NCBI RefSeq assembly: GCF_002904335.1
Contig: NZ_PPHF01000081.1
Location: 1 to 64,000, forward strand
Length of the DNA: 64,000 nt
Source: Amycolatopsis sp. CA-126428
Lineage (GTDB): Bacteria; Actinomycetota; Actinomycetes; Mycobacteriales; Pseudonocardiaceae
Reading direction: 5' to 3'
Shown: one piece after another, positions 33,835 to 42,271 of the stretch
Position numbering within the stretch: position 1 is the stretch's first letter
Layout of the letters: the number at the start of each line of letters is the position of its first letter
Translations under genes and position numbers: made by a program
Notes under the pieces: model-generated
The model's input: the letters and a program-made list of their open reading frames with translations, nothing else
Databases searched by the model: none
What the model was told of the DNA's origin: nothing

Positions 33835-34707
33835 GAGGTCAGTTCAGAATGAGTCGGCGTGTCGTCTTGCCTGACATGCGGGACTTTCCAAAATGTTGGT
33901 ATGCGTGAGGAGGTTCTGACCGACCAGCTGTGGGAGCGGCTGGAGCCACTGCTTCCGGTGCATCCACGGCGGTTCCGCTATCCGGGTCGCAAGCGTGCTG
34001 ATGATCGTGCTGCACTCGAAGGCATCCTGTACGTGATCCGCACCGGCATCGGATGGAATCGCCTGCCCACCGCGCTGTTCGGCGCCTCCGGGGCCACCTG
34101 CTGGCGGCGGCTGACCGAGTGGCACGAGGCCGGTATCTGGCAGCAGCTGCACGAACGCCTGCTCGCCGAACTGCGGGCCGCCGGGTTGCTGGATCTGTCC
34201 GCTGCGCTGGTCGACTCCGCTCACCTGCGTGCCCTCAAAGGGGGGAGCACACCGGCCCCAGCCCGGTCGACCGGCGCAAGCTTGGCTCGAAGCACCATCT
34301 GATCACCGACGCCCACTGCACCCCGTTGGCGGTCACGCTGACCGGCGGCCACCGCAATGACGTCACTCAGCTGATTCCGCTGGTCGACGCCATTCCGCCG
34401 ATCCGTGGCGTGGTCGGCAAGCCTCGGCGCCGGCCGCGGCGGCTCTACGCCGATCGCGGCTACGACCACGACAAGTACCGCCGCCTCGTCCGGGCCCGCG
34501 GCATCACTCCGCACATCGCCCGCCGCGGCGTCGAGCACGGCTCCGGCCTGGGCACCATCCGCTGGCCGGTCGAGCGCGCCTTCGCCTGGCTCAAGAACTT
34601 CCGCCGACTGCGCATCCGCACCGAACGACGAGCCGACGTGCATCAAGCCATCCTCAGCCGCGCCTGCTCCGTGATCTGCCTCCGCAAACTCATTCTGAAC
34701 TGACCCC
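33835..34707 (+). mobile_element. complete IS5-family (IS427-like) insertion sequence
   Basis: The 873-bp element is bounded by 20-base inverted repeats, GAGGTCAGTTCAGAATGAGT at 33835-33854 and its complement at 34688-34707, with one mismatch at the second base. It is flanked by TTA at 33832-33834 and 34708-34710, a 3-base target duplication of the TNA type known for the IS427 group. Intact ends, duplications and two frames joined by a slippery run suggest a recent, perhaps active insertion. Confidence 0.88.
33901..34703 (+). CDS. IS5-family transposase expressed by -1 frameshift
   Basis: ATG 33901 begins frame A (MREEVLTDQLWERLEPLLP), which contains the first catalytic Asp in ALVDSAHL and runs on to a stop at 34302. 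Family sequence moves to the -1 frame at the A3G6 run near 34238-34246: ALKGG continues as EHTGPSPVDRRKLGSKHH. Frame B holds the second Asp in YADRGYDHDK and the Glu in RWPVERAFAWLKNF, and ends at 34703 inside the right inverted repeat. The fused product has about 267 residues, normal for this IS group. A frameshift mutation is possible but the run is the usual programmed site. Confidence 0.85.
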
Positions 34708-34750
34708 TTAGCCCGTCACGGAGCCGGCGCGAGGCTCCCGTCCGCGTCGT

Positions 34751-35470
34751 TCACCCCTGCTCCCCCTGCGTGCCCGATACGTCCTTTGTGGACGGTAACT
34801 CCCCCGCGGCGCCGTTCCGCCGCGTGCGGTGCAGCACGCCGAGCACACCCAGAACCAGCGCGAGCGCCACCCCCAGCGCGGCCCACATCGCGACGTGCAG
34901 CTGCAGCAGCCCGCCCGCGAAGGCCCCCACGAGCATCGCCCCCACGGCGGCGACCTTCCGCAGCGGGCGCGAACCCGGCCCGCCGGCCGCCTTCGAATCC
35001 GCCGCGAAACCGGTCAGCGTCATCGTCAGCACCGTCGTCGTCAGATCGGGCGCGCCGATGCGGCGGACGGCCGCGTTCTGCAGGCCCATCGCCAGCCCGA
35101 GCACGACGATCAGCAGTTCACTGCCCAGCCGCGTCTCACTGCCCAGGGTCGCCGACAGCACGACGGCCACCGCGATCAGCGCCGCCTGCGCCGCGGTCGC
35201 CTGCCGCAGGGCGTCGTAGTCGTCTTCGCGCCGGGCCAGCCGCCCGCCGGCGAGCGCGCCGGCCAGGAACGCGAGCACGGCTGTCAGCGACGCGAGCACC
35301 GACAACGTCGTCTCCCCCGCCGCCGCGAAGCCGAGGAACACGACGTTCCCGGTCATGTTGGCGACGAAGACGCGCCCCAGCCCGAGGAAGCTGACGGCGT
35401 CGACCACGCCGGTGACGACGGTCAGCGTCAGCAGCAGGACGGCCAGGTCCCGTGGTTTCGGTTCAGCCAT
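34751..35470 (-). CDS. YoaK/DUF1275 family membrane protein
   Basis: ATG 35470 gives 239 residues with six or seven hydrophobic helices. The DUF1275 hallmarks are the opening TVVTGVVDAVSFLGLGRVFVANMTGN (by position, residues 15-40) and LGLAMGLQNAAVRRIGAPDLTTTVLT in the middle. Members are inner-membrane proteins of unknown transport role. It stands alone beside the IS, oriented toward it. TTG 35485 is a less likely start. Confidence 0.85.
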   Translation of the reverse strand: MAEPKPRDLAVLLLTLTVVTGVVDAVSFLGLGRVFVANMTGNVVFLGFAAAGETTLSVLASLTAVLAFLAGALAGGRLARREDDYDALRQATAAQAALIAVAVVLSATLGSETRLGSELLIVVLGLAMGLQNAAVRRIGAPDLTTTVLTMTLTGFAADSKAAGGPGSRPLRKVAAVGAMLVGAFAGGLLQLHVAMWAALGVALALVLGVLGVLHRTRRNGAAGELPSTKDVSGTQGEQG

Positions 35471-35535
35471 GACTGCATTCAACACCGATCGCGCGTCGAT
35501 TCCAAATGAGTATTTCGTATATCGCTTAAGAAAGC

Positions 35536-35577
35536 GCGAAGCAGCTTCGCCCGCGAAGCGCCTTCACAGCGCTTCGC
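35536..35577. repeat. cluster of GCGAAGC palindromes
   Basis: Two adjacent inverted repeats occur: GCGAAGC-A-GCTTCGC at 35536-35550 and GCGAAGCGC-N7-GCGCTTCGC at 35553-35577. The heptamer appears four times, alternating in direction, between the YoaK and XRE starts. It could be an operator array or a cruciform-forming element. Confidence 0.7.
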
Positions 35578-35679
35578 ACGCTGCTTCTGTTGTCACACAG
35601 GCGGAACAGCGACCTCCTTGCGGTGAATCCGCGCGCGGCGAGCGGCGTTTTGTCGGAGGTTCCCTCTACCGTCCGTGGC

Positions 35680-36531
35680 ATGACCGAAAAGAGCACGGTG
35701 CGCACGCGGGAAATGGCCTGCGAACTCAAGAGCCAGCGCGAGCTGAAACGGCTGACCCTGCGCGAGCTGGCCCGCCGCGCGGACTGGTCGGCTTCGAAGG
35801 TGTCCGCCTGGGAGAACGGCCGGAGCATCTCGCCGATCGACGCGGCGATCTACCTCGCCCACTGCGGCACCAAGGCCGCGGAACGCGCGCGGCTCCTCGA
35901 ACTGACCAAGCCGCCCGGCGACCTCTACTGGGTGCGGCCCTACTTCGACAAGCTCGTCGACCCGATGAAGTCCCTCATCATCCAGGAAAACCTCGCGCGA
36001 TCGATCACCTACTACAGCCCGGCCGCCCTCCCCGGGATGCTGCAGACGGAGGAGTACGTCCACACCTGTTTCGAACTCACCGGCCGCTACACCTCCGACC
36101 GGCTCGGCATGCTGACGCGGGCCCGGGTGGACCGGCAGCAGCTGCTGCAGCGCCACGCCCCGCCGGTCTGCACCTTCTTCGTGCACGAGCGCGCTTTGCG
36201 CTCGGTCGTCGGAAATCCGGCGCTCATGCACGAGCAGCTGCAGAACCTCGTGCTCACCACGAACCTGCCGCACTGCGTCATCCGGGTGGTGCCGGAGTCG
36301 GATCCGACGTTCCGCGTGCTGAGCACGACCTTCACGGTCATGGAGTTCCCCGAACACGCCCCGGTGGTCTACGAAGAGACCTACACCGCGGGCTTGTTCG
36401 TGGACGACCGCATCGCCGTGGAGGCCTTCTACCTTCTCGTCACGAGGCTGGAACAAGTGGCCCTCTCCGAGGGACAATCACGGGAGTGGCTCGTCCGGTT
36501 CTCGGACGAGTACGAACGCCGGAGGGAGTGA
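35680..36531 (+). CDS. XRE-family regulator with DUF5753 domain
   Basis: ATG 35680 gives 283 residues: an N-terminal helix-turn-helix (LTLRELARRADWSASKVSAWENGRS, about 24-48) and a C-terminal DUF5753-type domain (about 100-280; YYSPAALPGMLQTEEYV, FFVHERALRSVVG). These proteins are abundant in mycelial actinomycetes and usually pair with a small DUF397 protein, as here. Related pairs (e.g. BldB/WhiJ-type) affect development. The specific target is unknown. Confidence 0.87.
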   Translation: MTEKSTVRTREMACELKSQRELKRLTLRELARRADWSASKVSAWENGRSISPIDAAIYLAHCGTKAAERARLLELTKPPGDLYWVRPYFDKLVDPMKSLIIQENLARSITYYSPAALPGMLQTEEYVHTCFELTGRYTSDRLGMLTRARVDRQQLLQRHAPPVCTFFVHERALRSVVGNPALMHEQLQNLVLTTNLPHCVIRVVPESDPTFRVLSTTFTVMEFPEHAPVVYEETYTAGLFVDDRIAVEAFYLLVTRLEQVALSEGQSREWLVRFSDEYERRRE

Positions 36532-36537
36532 TCGAGG

Positions 36538-36717
36538 GTGGCCCGCGAGCGGACTTGGTTCAAGAGCAGCCACAGCGAAGGCCAGGAACACCAGACGTGT
36601 GTGGAGGTGGCCCTGACTTCGCAGGTCACCGCGGTCCGCGACTCGAAGGCGCCCGCCACCGGGCATCTGACGGTCCCCCACGCCGCGTGGAACGCGCTGC
36701 TCAGCTCACTGCGCTGA
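36538..36717 (+). CDS. DUF397 small protein
   Basis: A 59-residue gene starts at GTG 36538, 6 bases after the XRE stop. Its protein begins VARERTWFKSSHSEGQEHQTC and ends HAAWNALLSSLR, the DUF397 pattern (WxKSSxS...CVEVA...VRDSK). Partner of the XRE protein, probably binding it. It overlaps the convergent amidohydrolase end by 17 bases. Confidence 0.9.
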   Translation: MARERTWFKSSHSEGQEHQTCVEVALTSQVTAVRDSKAPATGHLTVPHAAWNALLSSLR

Positions 36718-37816
36718 CGCGTTTCCCGTCGTGCCAGACCGCCCGGGTCCGCCCGGGCAGGTCAGTCACGTCGAGATCCGTGCCGTCCAGCAGCACCAGG
36801 TCGGCGCGCAACCCGGGCTCGACCCGACCGCGGTCGTCGTCGAGCCGGAGCAGACGAGCCGCCTCGGAGGTGGCCGCCTTCAGGGCGGCCGCCTCGCCGA
36901 GCACCGCGGCCAGCAGCCACAGCTCGGTCGTCAAGTCGACATGGGGACGCGGGGCGAGGTCGGAACCGGCGGCGACGCGGACACCGGCTTCCACCGCGAG
37001 CCGAAGCGAGCGGCGGTGCGTCTCGGCGAACTCGCTGTCGCTGATCGGCGAGAGCGTCGGCACGTACCAGGCGTGCTCGAGGGCGGCCGCGGCGTCGTCG
37101 TCGAGGAAGGTGCCGTGCTCGATGCTGCGCGCTCCCGCGCGGGCGGCCGAGACGACGGCGGCGGAGGTGTGCGCGTGGGCCAGCACGTCCCGGCCGGCGC
37201 GGCGGGCCTCGTCGACCAGTGCGGCGAGCTCGTCGTCGGTCGGGCGGACGTCGACACCGTCTCGCACCGCCCGCATGGCCCCGCCGGCGCCGACCTTGAT
37301 CCAGTCGGCGCCGGCGCGCACCATCCGGCGAACCGCCGCGCGGGCGGCGTCCGGCCCATCGAACAGCGGGTCGGGCAGCGACGGGTCACCGTAGTGGTCG
37401 ACGGCGCCCGCGGGCGCCTCCCAGCTGTCGCCGAGCCCACCGGTCGGCGACAGCTGCCGCAGGCTGACCAGCAGGTCGGGCCCGGCGATCCACCCTTCGC
37501 GCAGGGCGTGCTTGAACCCGGCATCGGCGCCCCAGGCGTCCCGGACGGTGGTGATCCCGCGCGCCAGCAGCCCGCGCAGCACGGGCACGGCTTCGAGGAT
37601 CCGCGCACTGCGCGGCACTGGCTCGGGCCGGGGAAAAGCCACGTGCACGTGACAATCGATGAGCCCGGGGATCAGCAGGCCGCCCGAGCAGTCGACGCGC
37701 TCGCCGTCGAGGCCCGCCCCCACCTCGGCGATTCGCGAGCCGTCCAGCCGGACGTCCGCACGGACGCTCTCCCCGGTTTCGGGATCGAACACCCGCGCCC
37801 CGGCGAGCACCGTCAC
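36701..37816 (-). CDS. metal-dependent amidohydrolase (imidazolonepropionase/prolidase-like)
   Basis: GTG 37816 overlaps the upstream small gene's stop by GTGA and gives 371 residues. The amidohydrolase barrel shows the metal site HVH in LIDCHVHVAFP (near residue 56), a candidate carbamylated Lys in DWIKVGAGG, His in AHAHTSA, His in SIEHGTF, and Asp in AAGSDLAPRP. The C-terminal beta domain (GLRADLVLLDGT) closes the sandwich. The substrate is not evident; cyclic amides or dipeptides are common in this group. Confidence 0.87.
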   Translation of the reverse strand: MTVLAGARVFDPETGESVRADVRLDGSRIAEVGAGLDGERVDCSGGLLIPGLIDCHVHVAFPRPEPVPRSARILEAVPVLRGLLARGITTVRDAWGADAGFKHALREGWIAGPDLLVSLRQLSPTGGLGDSWEAPAGAVDHYGDPSLPDPLFDGPDAARAAVRRMVRAGADWIKVGAGGAMRAVRDGVDVRPTDDELAALVDEARRAGRDVLAHAHTSAAVVSAARAGARSIEHGTFLDDDAAAALEHAWYVPTLSPISDSEFAETHRRSLRLAVEAGVRVAAGSDLAPRPHVDLTTELWLLAAVLGEAAALKAATSEAARLLRLDDDRGRVEPGLRADLVLLDGTDLDVTDLPGRTRAVWHDGKRVSAVS

Positions 37817-38103
37817 CGCAGGTCCTTGCGATAGATCAGGAAGTCGCACGGCGTGGCCAGCGACGGCGCGAGGTGCGGGTAGTCCTCGGCGAGGTCCCGC
37901 GGCACGAGCAGCTCGAGCGGCCTCTCCCGGCACCCGGTCGCCTGCCTCGCCCGCTCGGCGAACCGCACGAGCTCCTGCTCGGCGCCGACCCCCCGCCGCG
38001 CCGGACCGGCGGCGACCATGCGGAGTCCCCCGGTCGCGTCGCCGAGCCGCACCCGCTCGACCACCGCGGCTGCGGCGGACGGCGGCAGCAGTTCGATCTC
38101 CAT
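37813..38103 (-). CDS. small hypothetical protein coupled to amidohydrolase
   Basis: ATG 38103 follows GGTGGGG and begins MEIELLPPSAAAAVVERVRLG; the product has 96 residues. I do not recognise a family. It contains a CRERPLELLVPRDLAEDYPHL-like region and ends CDFLIYRKDLR, without signal or membrane segment. GTGA overlap with the amidohydrolase suggests a shared function. Confidence 0.7.
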   Translation of the reverse strand: MEIELLPPSAAAAVVERVRLGDATGGLRMVAAGPARRGVGAEQELVRFAERARQATGCRERPLELLVPRDLAEDYPHLAPSLATPCDFLIYRKDLR

Positions 38104-38131
38104 GCCCCACCTTGGCACGCGCGGACGAAAA

Positions 38132-38171
38132 GACGCTCGCGAACCGGCCTGAGGCGCGGTTCGCGAGCGTC
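38132..38171 (-). terminator. terminator of the sdh operon
   Basis: GACGCTCGCGAACCG (38132-38146) pairs perfectly over 15 bp with 38157-38171, leaving a 10-base loop, just after the sdhB stop at 38184. On the minus strand it is followed by TTTT, giving an intrinsic terminator. Confidence 0.9.
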
Positions 38172-38183
38172 GAGGAGAAAGCC

Positions 38184-38936
38184 CTACTTGTCCCGGCGGA
38201 AGAGCTTGTTGCCCAGCCACACGATCGGGTCGTACTTGCGGTCCGCGACGCGCTCCTTCATCGGGATCAGTGCGTTGTCCGTGATGTGGATCCCCTCCGG
38301 GCACACCTCGGAGCAGCACTTCGTGATGTTGCAGTACCCGAGGCCGTGCTCGTCCTGGGCCGCGTCCCGGCGGTCCGCGACGTCCAGCGGGTGCATCTCC
38401 AGCTCGGCGATGCGCATCAGGTACCGCGGCCCGGCAAAGGCTTCCTTGTTCTCCTCGTGGTCACGCACCACGTGGCAGGTGTTCTGGCACAGGAAGCACT
38501 CGATGCACTTGCGGAACTCCTGCGAGCGCTCGACGTCCACCTGCTGCATCCGGTACTCGCCCGGTTTCAGGTCCGCCGGCGGGGTGAACGACGGGATCTC
38601 GCGCGCCTTCGTGTAGTTGAACGACACGTCGGTGACGAGGTCGCGGATCACCGGGAACGTCCGCATCGGCGTCACCGTGATCACCTCGTCCTCGGTGAAC
38701 GTCGACATCCGCGTCATGCACAGCAGGCGCGGCTTTCCGTTGATCTCCGCCGAGCACGAGCCGCACTTGCCCGCTTTGCAGTTCCACCGCACGGCGAGGT
38801 CCGACGCCTGGGTGGCCTGCAGCCGGTGGATGATGTCGAGGACGACCTCGCCCTCGTTCACCTCCACGGTGAAGTCCTGCAGCTCGCCGCCGGTGTCGTC
38901 GCCGCGCCAGACGCGGAAACTCGCCTTGTAGGTCAT
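38184..38936 (-). CDS. sdhB: succinate dehydrogenase iron-sulfur subunit
   Basis: The ATG at 38936 overlaps the sdhA stop by ATGA; the protein has 250 residues. The plant-type [2Fe-2S] ligands are Cys53, 58, 61 and 73 (CKAGKCGSC then C in RLLCM). Cys144, 147, 150 and 154 and then Cys202, 207/208 and 212 (CCSEVCPEG) hold the [4Fe-4S] and [3Fe-4S] clusters. It passes electrons from SdhA to the membrane subunit and quinone pool. Operon order small protein-C-A-B matches the mycobacterial Sdh1 type. Confidence 0.93.
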   Translation of the reverse strand: MTYKASFRVWRGDDTGGELQDFTVEVNEGEVVLDIIHRLQATQASDLAVRWNCKAGKCGSCSAEINGKPRLLCMTRMSTFTEDEVITVTPMRTFPVIRDLVTDVSFNYTKAREIPSFTPPADLKPGEYRMQQVDVERSQEFRKCIECFLCQNTCHVVRDHEENKEAFAGPRYLMRIAELEMHPLDVADRRDAAQDEHGLGYCNITKCCSEVCPEGIHITDNALIPMKERVADRKYDPIVWLGNKLFRRDK

Positions 38937-40849
38937 GCCTTGCTCCCAGGGTGCGCCTCGAGCTCGCCGTCGGTGTAGTACTTCCCGAGTTCGCCGAACT
39001 CGAACAGCTCCAGCAGGTCCTGCCGCAGCGGCACCTGCTCCTTCACCTCGACCCCGATGTCCGGCACCACCGGGTTCTCGCCGGGGGAAGCCGAGCACAC
39101 GAGGAGCTTGTTGCGCCAGTCCGCTTCCATGCCCGGGAAGTCGTCCCGCGTGTGCCCGCCGCGGCTTTCGGTCCGCGTCAGCGCCGCCTTCGCGACGCAC
39201 TCGCTGACCATCAGCATGTTGCGCAGGTCGATCGCCAGGTGCCAGCCGGGGTTGAACTGCCGGTGCCCTTCGACGGTGACGCGCAGGATCCGCTGCCGCA
39301 GCTCGGCCAGCTTCGTCAGCGCCTGCTCGATCTCCTCCGCCTTGCGGATGATGCCGACCAGGTCGTTCATCGACTGCTGCAGCTCGGTGTGCAGGGTGTA
39401 GGGGTTCTCCGCCGAGGCACCCGCGGGCGGGTCGAACGGCGCGAGCGCCATCTTCGCCGCGGCGTCCACATCGGACTCGTCGACGGCGGGCCTGCCGTCG
39501 AGGCCGTGCACGTACTCGGCCGCGCCGAGCCCGGCGCGGCGGCCGAACACCAGCAGGTCGGACAGCGAGTTGCCGCCGAGCCGGTTGGAGCCGTGCATGC
39601 CGCCCGAGCACTCGCCGGCCGCGAACAGGCCGGGCACGCTCGCCGCGGCCGTGTCCGGGTCGACTTCGATGCCGCCCATGACGTAGTGGCAGGTCGGGCC
39701 GACCTCCATCGGCTCCGCGGTGATGTCGACGTCCGCCAGCTCCTTGAACTGGTGGTACATCGACGGCAGCCGCTTGCGGATCTCCTCGGCCGGCAGCCGG
39801 CTGGCGATGTCGAGGAAGACGCCGCCGTGCGGGGAGCCGCGGCCCTCCTTGACCTCGGAGTTGATCGCGCGGGCCACCTCGTCGCGGGGCAGCAGGTCCG
39901 GCGTGCGCCGGTTGTTGTCCGCGTCGGCGTACCAGCGGTCGGCTTCTTCTTCGCTTTCGGCGTACTGGCCCTTGAACACCTCGGGCACGTACTCGAACAT
40001 GAACCGCTTGCCGTCGGAGTTCTTGAGCACGCCGCCGTCACCGCGGACGCCTTCGGTGACGAGGATGCCCTTGACGCTCGGCGGCCAGACCATCCCGGTC
40101 GGGTGGAACTGGACGAACTCCATGTTGATCAGCTTCGCGCCGGCTCGCAGGGCCAGCGCGTGGCCGTCACCGGTGTACTCCCACGAGTTCGACGTCACCT
40201 TGAACGACTTGCCGATGCCGCCGGTGGCGAGCACGACCGCGGGCGCCTCGAAGAGGATGAACCGCCCGCTCTCGCGCCAGTAGCCGAACGCGCCGGCGAT
40301 CTTCCCGTCGGTGGTGAGCAGCTCGGTGACCGTGCACTCGGCGAAGACCTTGATCTTCGCTTCGTAGTCCCCGGTCTCGGCGAAGTCCTCCTGCTGCAGC
40401 GAGACGATCTTCTGCTGCATCGTGCGGATGAGCTCGAGCCCGGTGCGGTCACCGACGTGCGCCAGCCGCGGGTACGTGTGCCCGCCGAAGTTGCGCTGGC
40501 TGATCCGGCCGTCGGCGGTGCGGTCGAACAGCGCGCCGTAGGTCTCCAGCTCCCAGACGCGGTCCGGCGCCTCCTTGGCGTGCAGCTCGGCCATCCGCCA
40601 GTTGTTGAGGAACTTCCCGCCGCGCATGGTGTCGCGGAAGTGCACCTGCCAGTTGTCGTTCGAGTTCGCGTTGCCCATCGAGGCCGCGCAGCCGCCCTCG
40701 GCCATCACCGTGTGCGCCTTGCCGAACAGGGACTTGCACACGACCGCGACGCGGAAGCCGCGTTCGCGGGCTTCGATCACGGCGCGCAGACCGGCGCCAC
40801 CGGCACCGATCACCACCACGTCGTAGCTGTGCCGTTCGACCTCGGTCAT
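38933..40849 (-). CDS. sdhA: succinate dehydrogenase flavoprotein subunit
   Basis: The 638-residue protein begins with the FAD-binding motif VVVIGAGGAGLRAV (residues 11-24). HTVMAEGG supplies the flavin-attachment His region, and GRGSPHGGVFLDI plus HYVMGGIEVDPDT form the active site. GECSGGMHGSNRLGGNSL near residue 415 is the second FAD signature. It oxidises succinate to fumarate at the cytoplasmic face. AGGTGG precedes ATG 40849. Confidence 0.94.
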   Translation of the reverse strand: MTEVERHSYDVVVIGAGGAGLRAVIEARERGFRVAVVCKSLFGKAHTVMAEGGCAASMGNANSNDNWQVHFRDTMRGGKFLNNWRMAELHAKEAPDRVWELETYGALFDRTADGRISQRNFGGHTYPRLAHVGDRTGLELIRTMQQKIVSLQQEDFAETGDYEAKIKVFAECTVTELLTTDGKIAGAFGYWRESGRFILFEAPAVVLATGGIGKSFKVTSNSWEYTGDGHALALRAGAKLINMEFVQFHPTGMVWPPSVKGILVTEGVRGDGGVLKNSDGKRFMFEYVPEVFKGQYAESEEEADRWYADADNNRRTPDLLPRDEVARAINSEVKEGRGSPHGGVFLDIASRLPAEEIRKRLPSMYHQFKELADVDITAEPMEVGPTCHYVMGGIEVDPDTAAASVPGLFAAGECSGGMHGSNRLGGNSLSDLLVFGRRAGLGAAEYVHGLDGRPAVDESDVDAAAKMALAPFDPPAGASAENPYTLHTELQQSMNDLVGIIRKAEEIEQALTKLAELRQRILRVTVEGHRQFNPGWHLAIDLRNMLMVSECVAKAALTRTESRGGHTRDDFPGMEADWRNKLLVCSASPGENPVVPDIGVEVKEQVPLRQDLLELFEFGELGKYYTDGELEAHPGSKA

Positions 40850-40915
40850 AAAAGAATTCCACCTCGGAGCTGGGGGACGTCACCGTCGGGAGGACACTGT
40901 CGGGAGTGGGAAAAG

Positions 40916-41740
40916 TCAGTTCACGAACCTCAGGTCCGAAATCGCGCCGCTGGCCACGAGCATGACGTAGAAGTCGGTCAGCACCAGCGTGCCGAGCGTC
41001 GTCCAGGCCAGCGTCATGTGGCGGGTGTTGAGCTTCGTGACCTGCGTCCAGATCCAGTAGCGCACCGGGTGCTTGGAGAAGTGCTTCAGCCGGCCGCCGG
41101 TCACGTGCCGGCACGAGTGGCAGGAAAGCGTGTAGGCCCAGAGCAGGATCACGTTGGCGAGCAGGATGAGGTTGCCCAGCCCGAAACCGAACCCGCCGGT
41201 CTTCCCGTGGAACGCCGTGATCGCGTCGTAGGTGTTGACCAGCGAGACGACCAGCGCGACGTAGAAGAAGTAGCGGTGGACGTTCTGGATGATCAGCGGC
41301 AGCCGCGTCTCGCCGGTGTACTTGGCGTGCGGTTCCGCGACGGCACAGGCGGGCGGGGAGAACCACACCGACCGGTAGTACGCCTTGCGGTAGTAGTAGC
41401 AGGTCAGGCGGAACCCGAGCAAGAACGGCAGCACCACGAAGCCGAGCGGGATGACCCCGGGCAGGTCGCCGAACCAGTGGCCGAAGTGGCTCGAGCCCTC
41501 GACGCAGGAGGTGGACAGGCAGGGCGAGTAGAACGGCGTCAGGTAGTGGTAGTCGGGCACCCAGTACGCGGTGCGCACGAACGACCGGACCGTCGCGTAG
41601 ATGATGAACGCCGACAGTCCGAGCACGGTCAGCAGCGGCTGGAGCCACCACCGGTCCGTGCGGAGGGTGCGCTCGGCGATCCGGGCTCGCTTCGGGGCCC
41701 GGACGCCGGTGCCGACGCCGTTGTCAGCGGGAGCGCTCAC
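40916..41740 (-). CDS. sdhC: succinate dehydrogenase membrane subunit (Sdh1-type)
   Basis: GTG 41740 overlaps the upstream stop by GTGA. The 274-residue protein has about five membrane helices and several His residues (NVHRYFFYVAL, LSCHSCRHVTGG) placed to bind heme or a cluster. A single long anchor subunit is usual for the Sdh1 complex of mycobacteria (Rv0247c-Rv0249c). The insertion TPFYSPCLSTSCVEGSSHFG faces outward with paired Cys. Confidence 0.88.
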   Translation of the reverse strand: MSAPADNGVGTGVRAPKRARIAERTLRTDRWWLQPLLTVLGLSAFIIYATVRSFVRTAYWVPDYHYLTPFYSPCLSTSCVEGSSHFGHWFGDLPGVIPLGFVVLPFLLGFRLTCYYYRKAYYRSVWFSPPACAVAEPHAKYTGETRLPLIIQNVHRYFFYVALVVSLVNTYDAITAFHGKTGGFGFGLGNLILLANVILLWAYTLSCHSCRHVTGGRLKHFSKHPVRYWIWTQVTKLNTRHMTLAWTTLGTLVLTDFYVMLVASGAISDLRFVN

Positions 41741-42024
41741 CGCTGGTCGCGCTTGTAGCCGCCGACGCCTTCGTCATCCGCGCCGTGCCAGAGCGCCGGG
41801 TCGTAGGGGGTGTCGGGGACGGGGACGCGCTCGGCGGCTTTCGCCTGGGCGGGCACCGCGAGGGGCACGCCGTCGAGGTCCGCGGTGTCGATGTCGAGGC
41901 GCTCGACGTCGTTGGCGAGCCGGCGCACGGCCGACGCGTCGCCGTAGCGAGAGCGCAGTGCGCCGACGCACTGCCGGAGCTGGCCGATGGTTCGCCGCAG
42001 CTCGGCGATCTCGGAGGTGGACAT
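41737..42024 (-). CDS. small conserved protein preceding sdhCAB (Rv0250c-like position)
   Basis: ATG 42024 has GGGAGG 4 bases upstream; ATG 42027 is too close to it. The 95-residue protein has a helical N-terminal half (STSEIAELRRTIGQLRQCVGALRSRYGD) and an extended C-terminus ending in YDPALWHGADDEG. It is fused by GTGA overlap to sdhC. Mycobacteria have a small conserved gene, Rv0250c, in the same place, so an assembly or regulatory role for Sdh1 is plausible but unproven. Confidence 0.75.
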   Translation of the reverse strand: MSTSEIAELRRTIGQLRQCVGALRSRYGDASAVRRLANDVERLDIDTADLDGVPLAVPAQAKAAERVPVPDTPYDPALWHGADDEGVGGYKRDQR

Positions 42025-42099
42025 CATGCCTCCCGTGTGGTGGGGCTGGCAGGGAACCGGCGAAGGCAACCTTCGAAGGCTCTGCCACGCGTCGTGCAG

Positions 42100-42115
42100 T
42101 GTGACAACTAGCACA
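42100..42115. promoter_or_regulatory. Crp/GlxR-like site upstream of the sdh operon
   Basis: TGTGACAACTAGCACA matches TGTGA-N6-TCACA with one mismatch and sits within the larger inverted repeat AGTGTG-N8-CACACT (42098-42117). It is about 75 bases before the first sdh-operon gene and also upstream of divergent edd. Carbon-linked cAMP control of both TCA and Entner-Doudoroff genes is inferred. Confidence 0.6.
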
Positions 42116-42271
42116 CTAACGGTTCCGGAGGTGATCGGGGTCACGCGGGTCGATCTTCTGAATCGATTTTGATTCGGCGTTTTCCCGAGGTAGTGTGGCC
42201 AGGGTCACGACCCTGAGGCGTCAGCGCTGCCGTCCCGCGGACCACCCCACCCCAGTGATCCGGAGCCGGAC

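Noticed and set aside
34238..34246. Frameshift in the IS5 transposase as a disabling mutation
   Set aside because: It lies at an A/G-run where this IS group commonly uses programmed -1 shifting, and all other parts are intact.
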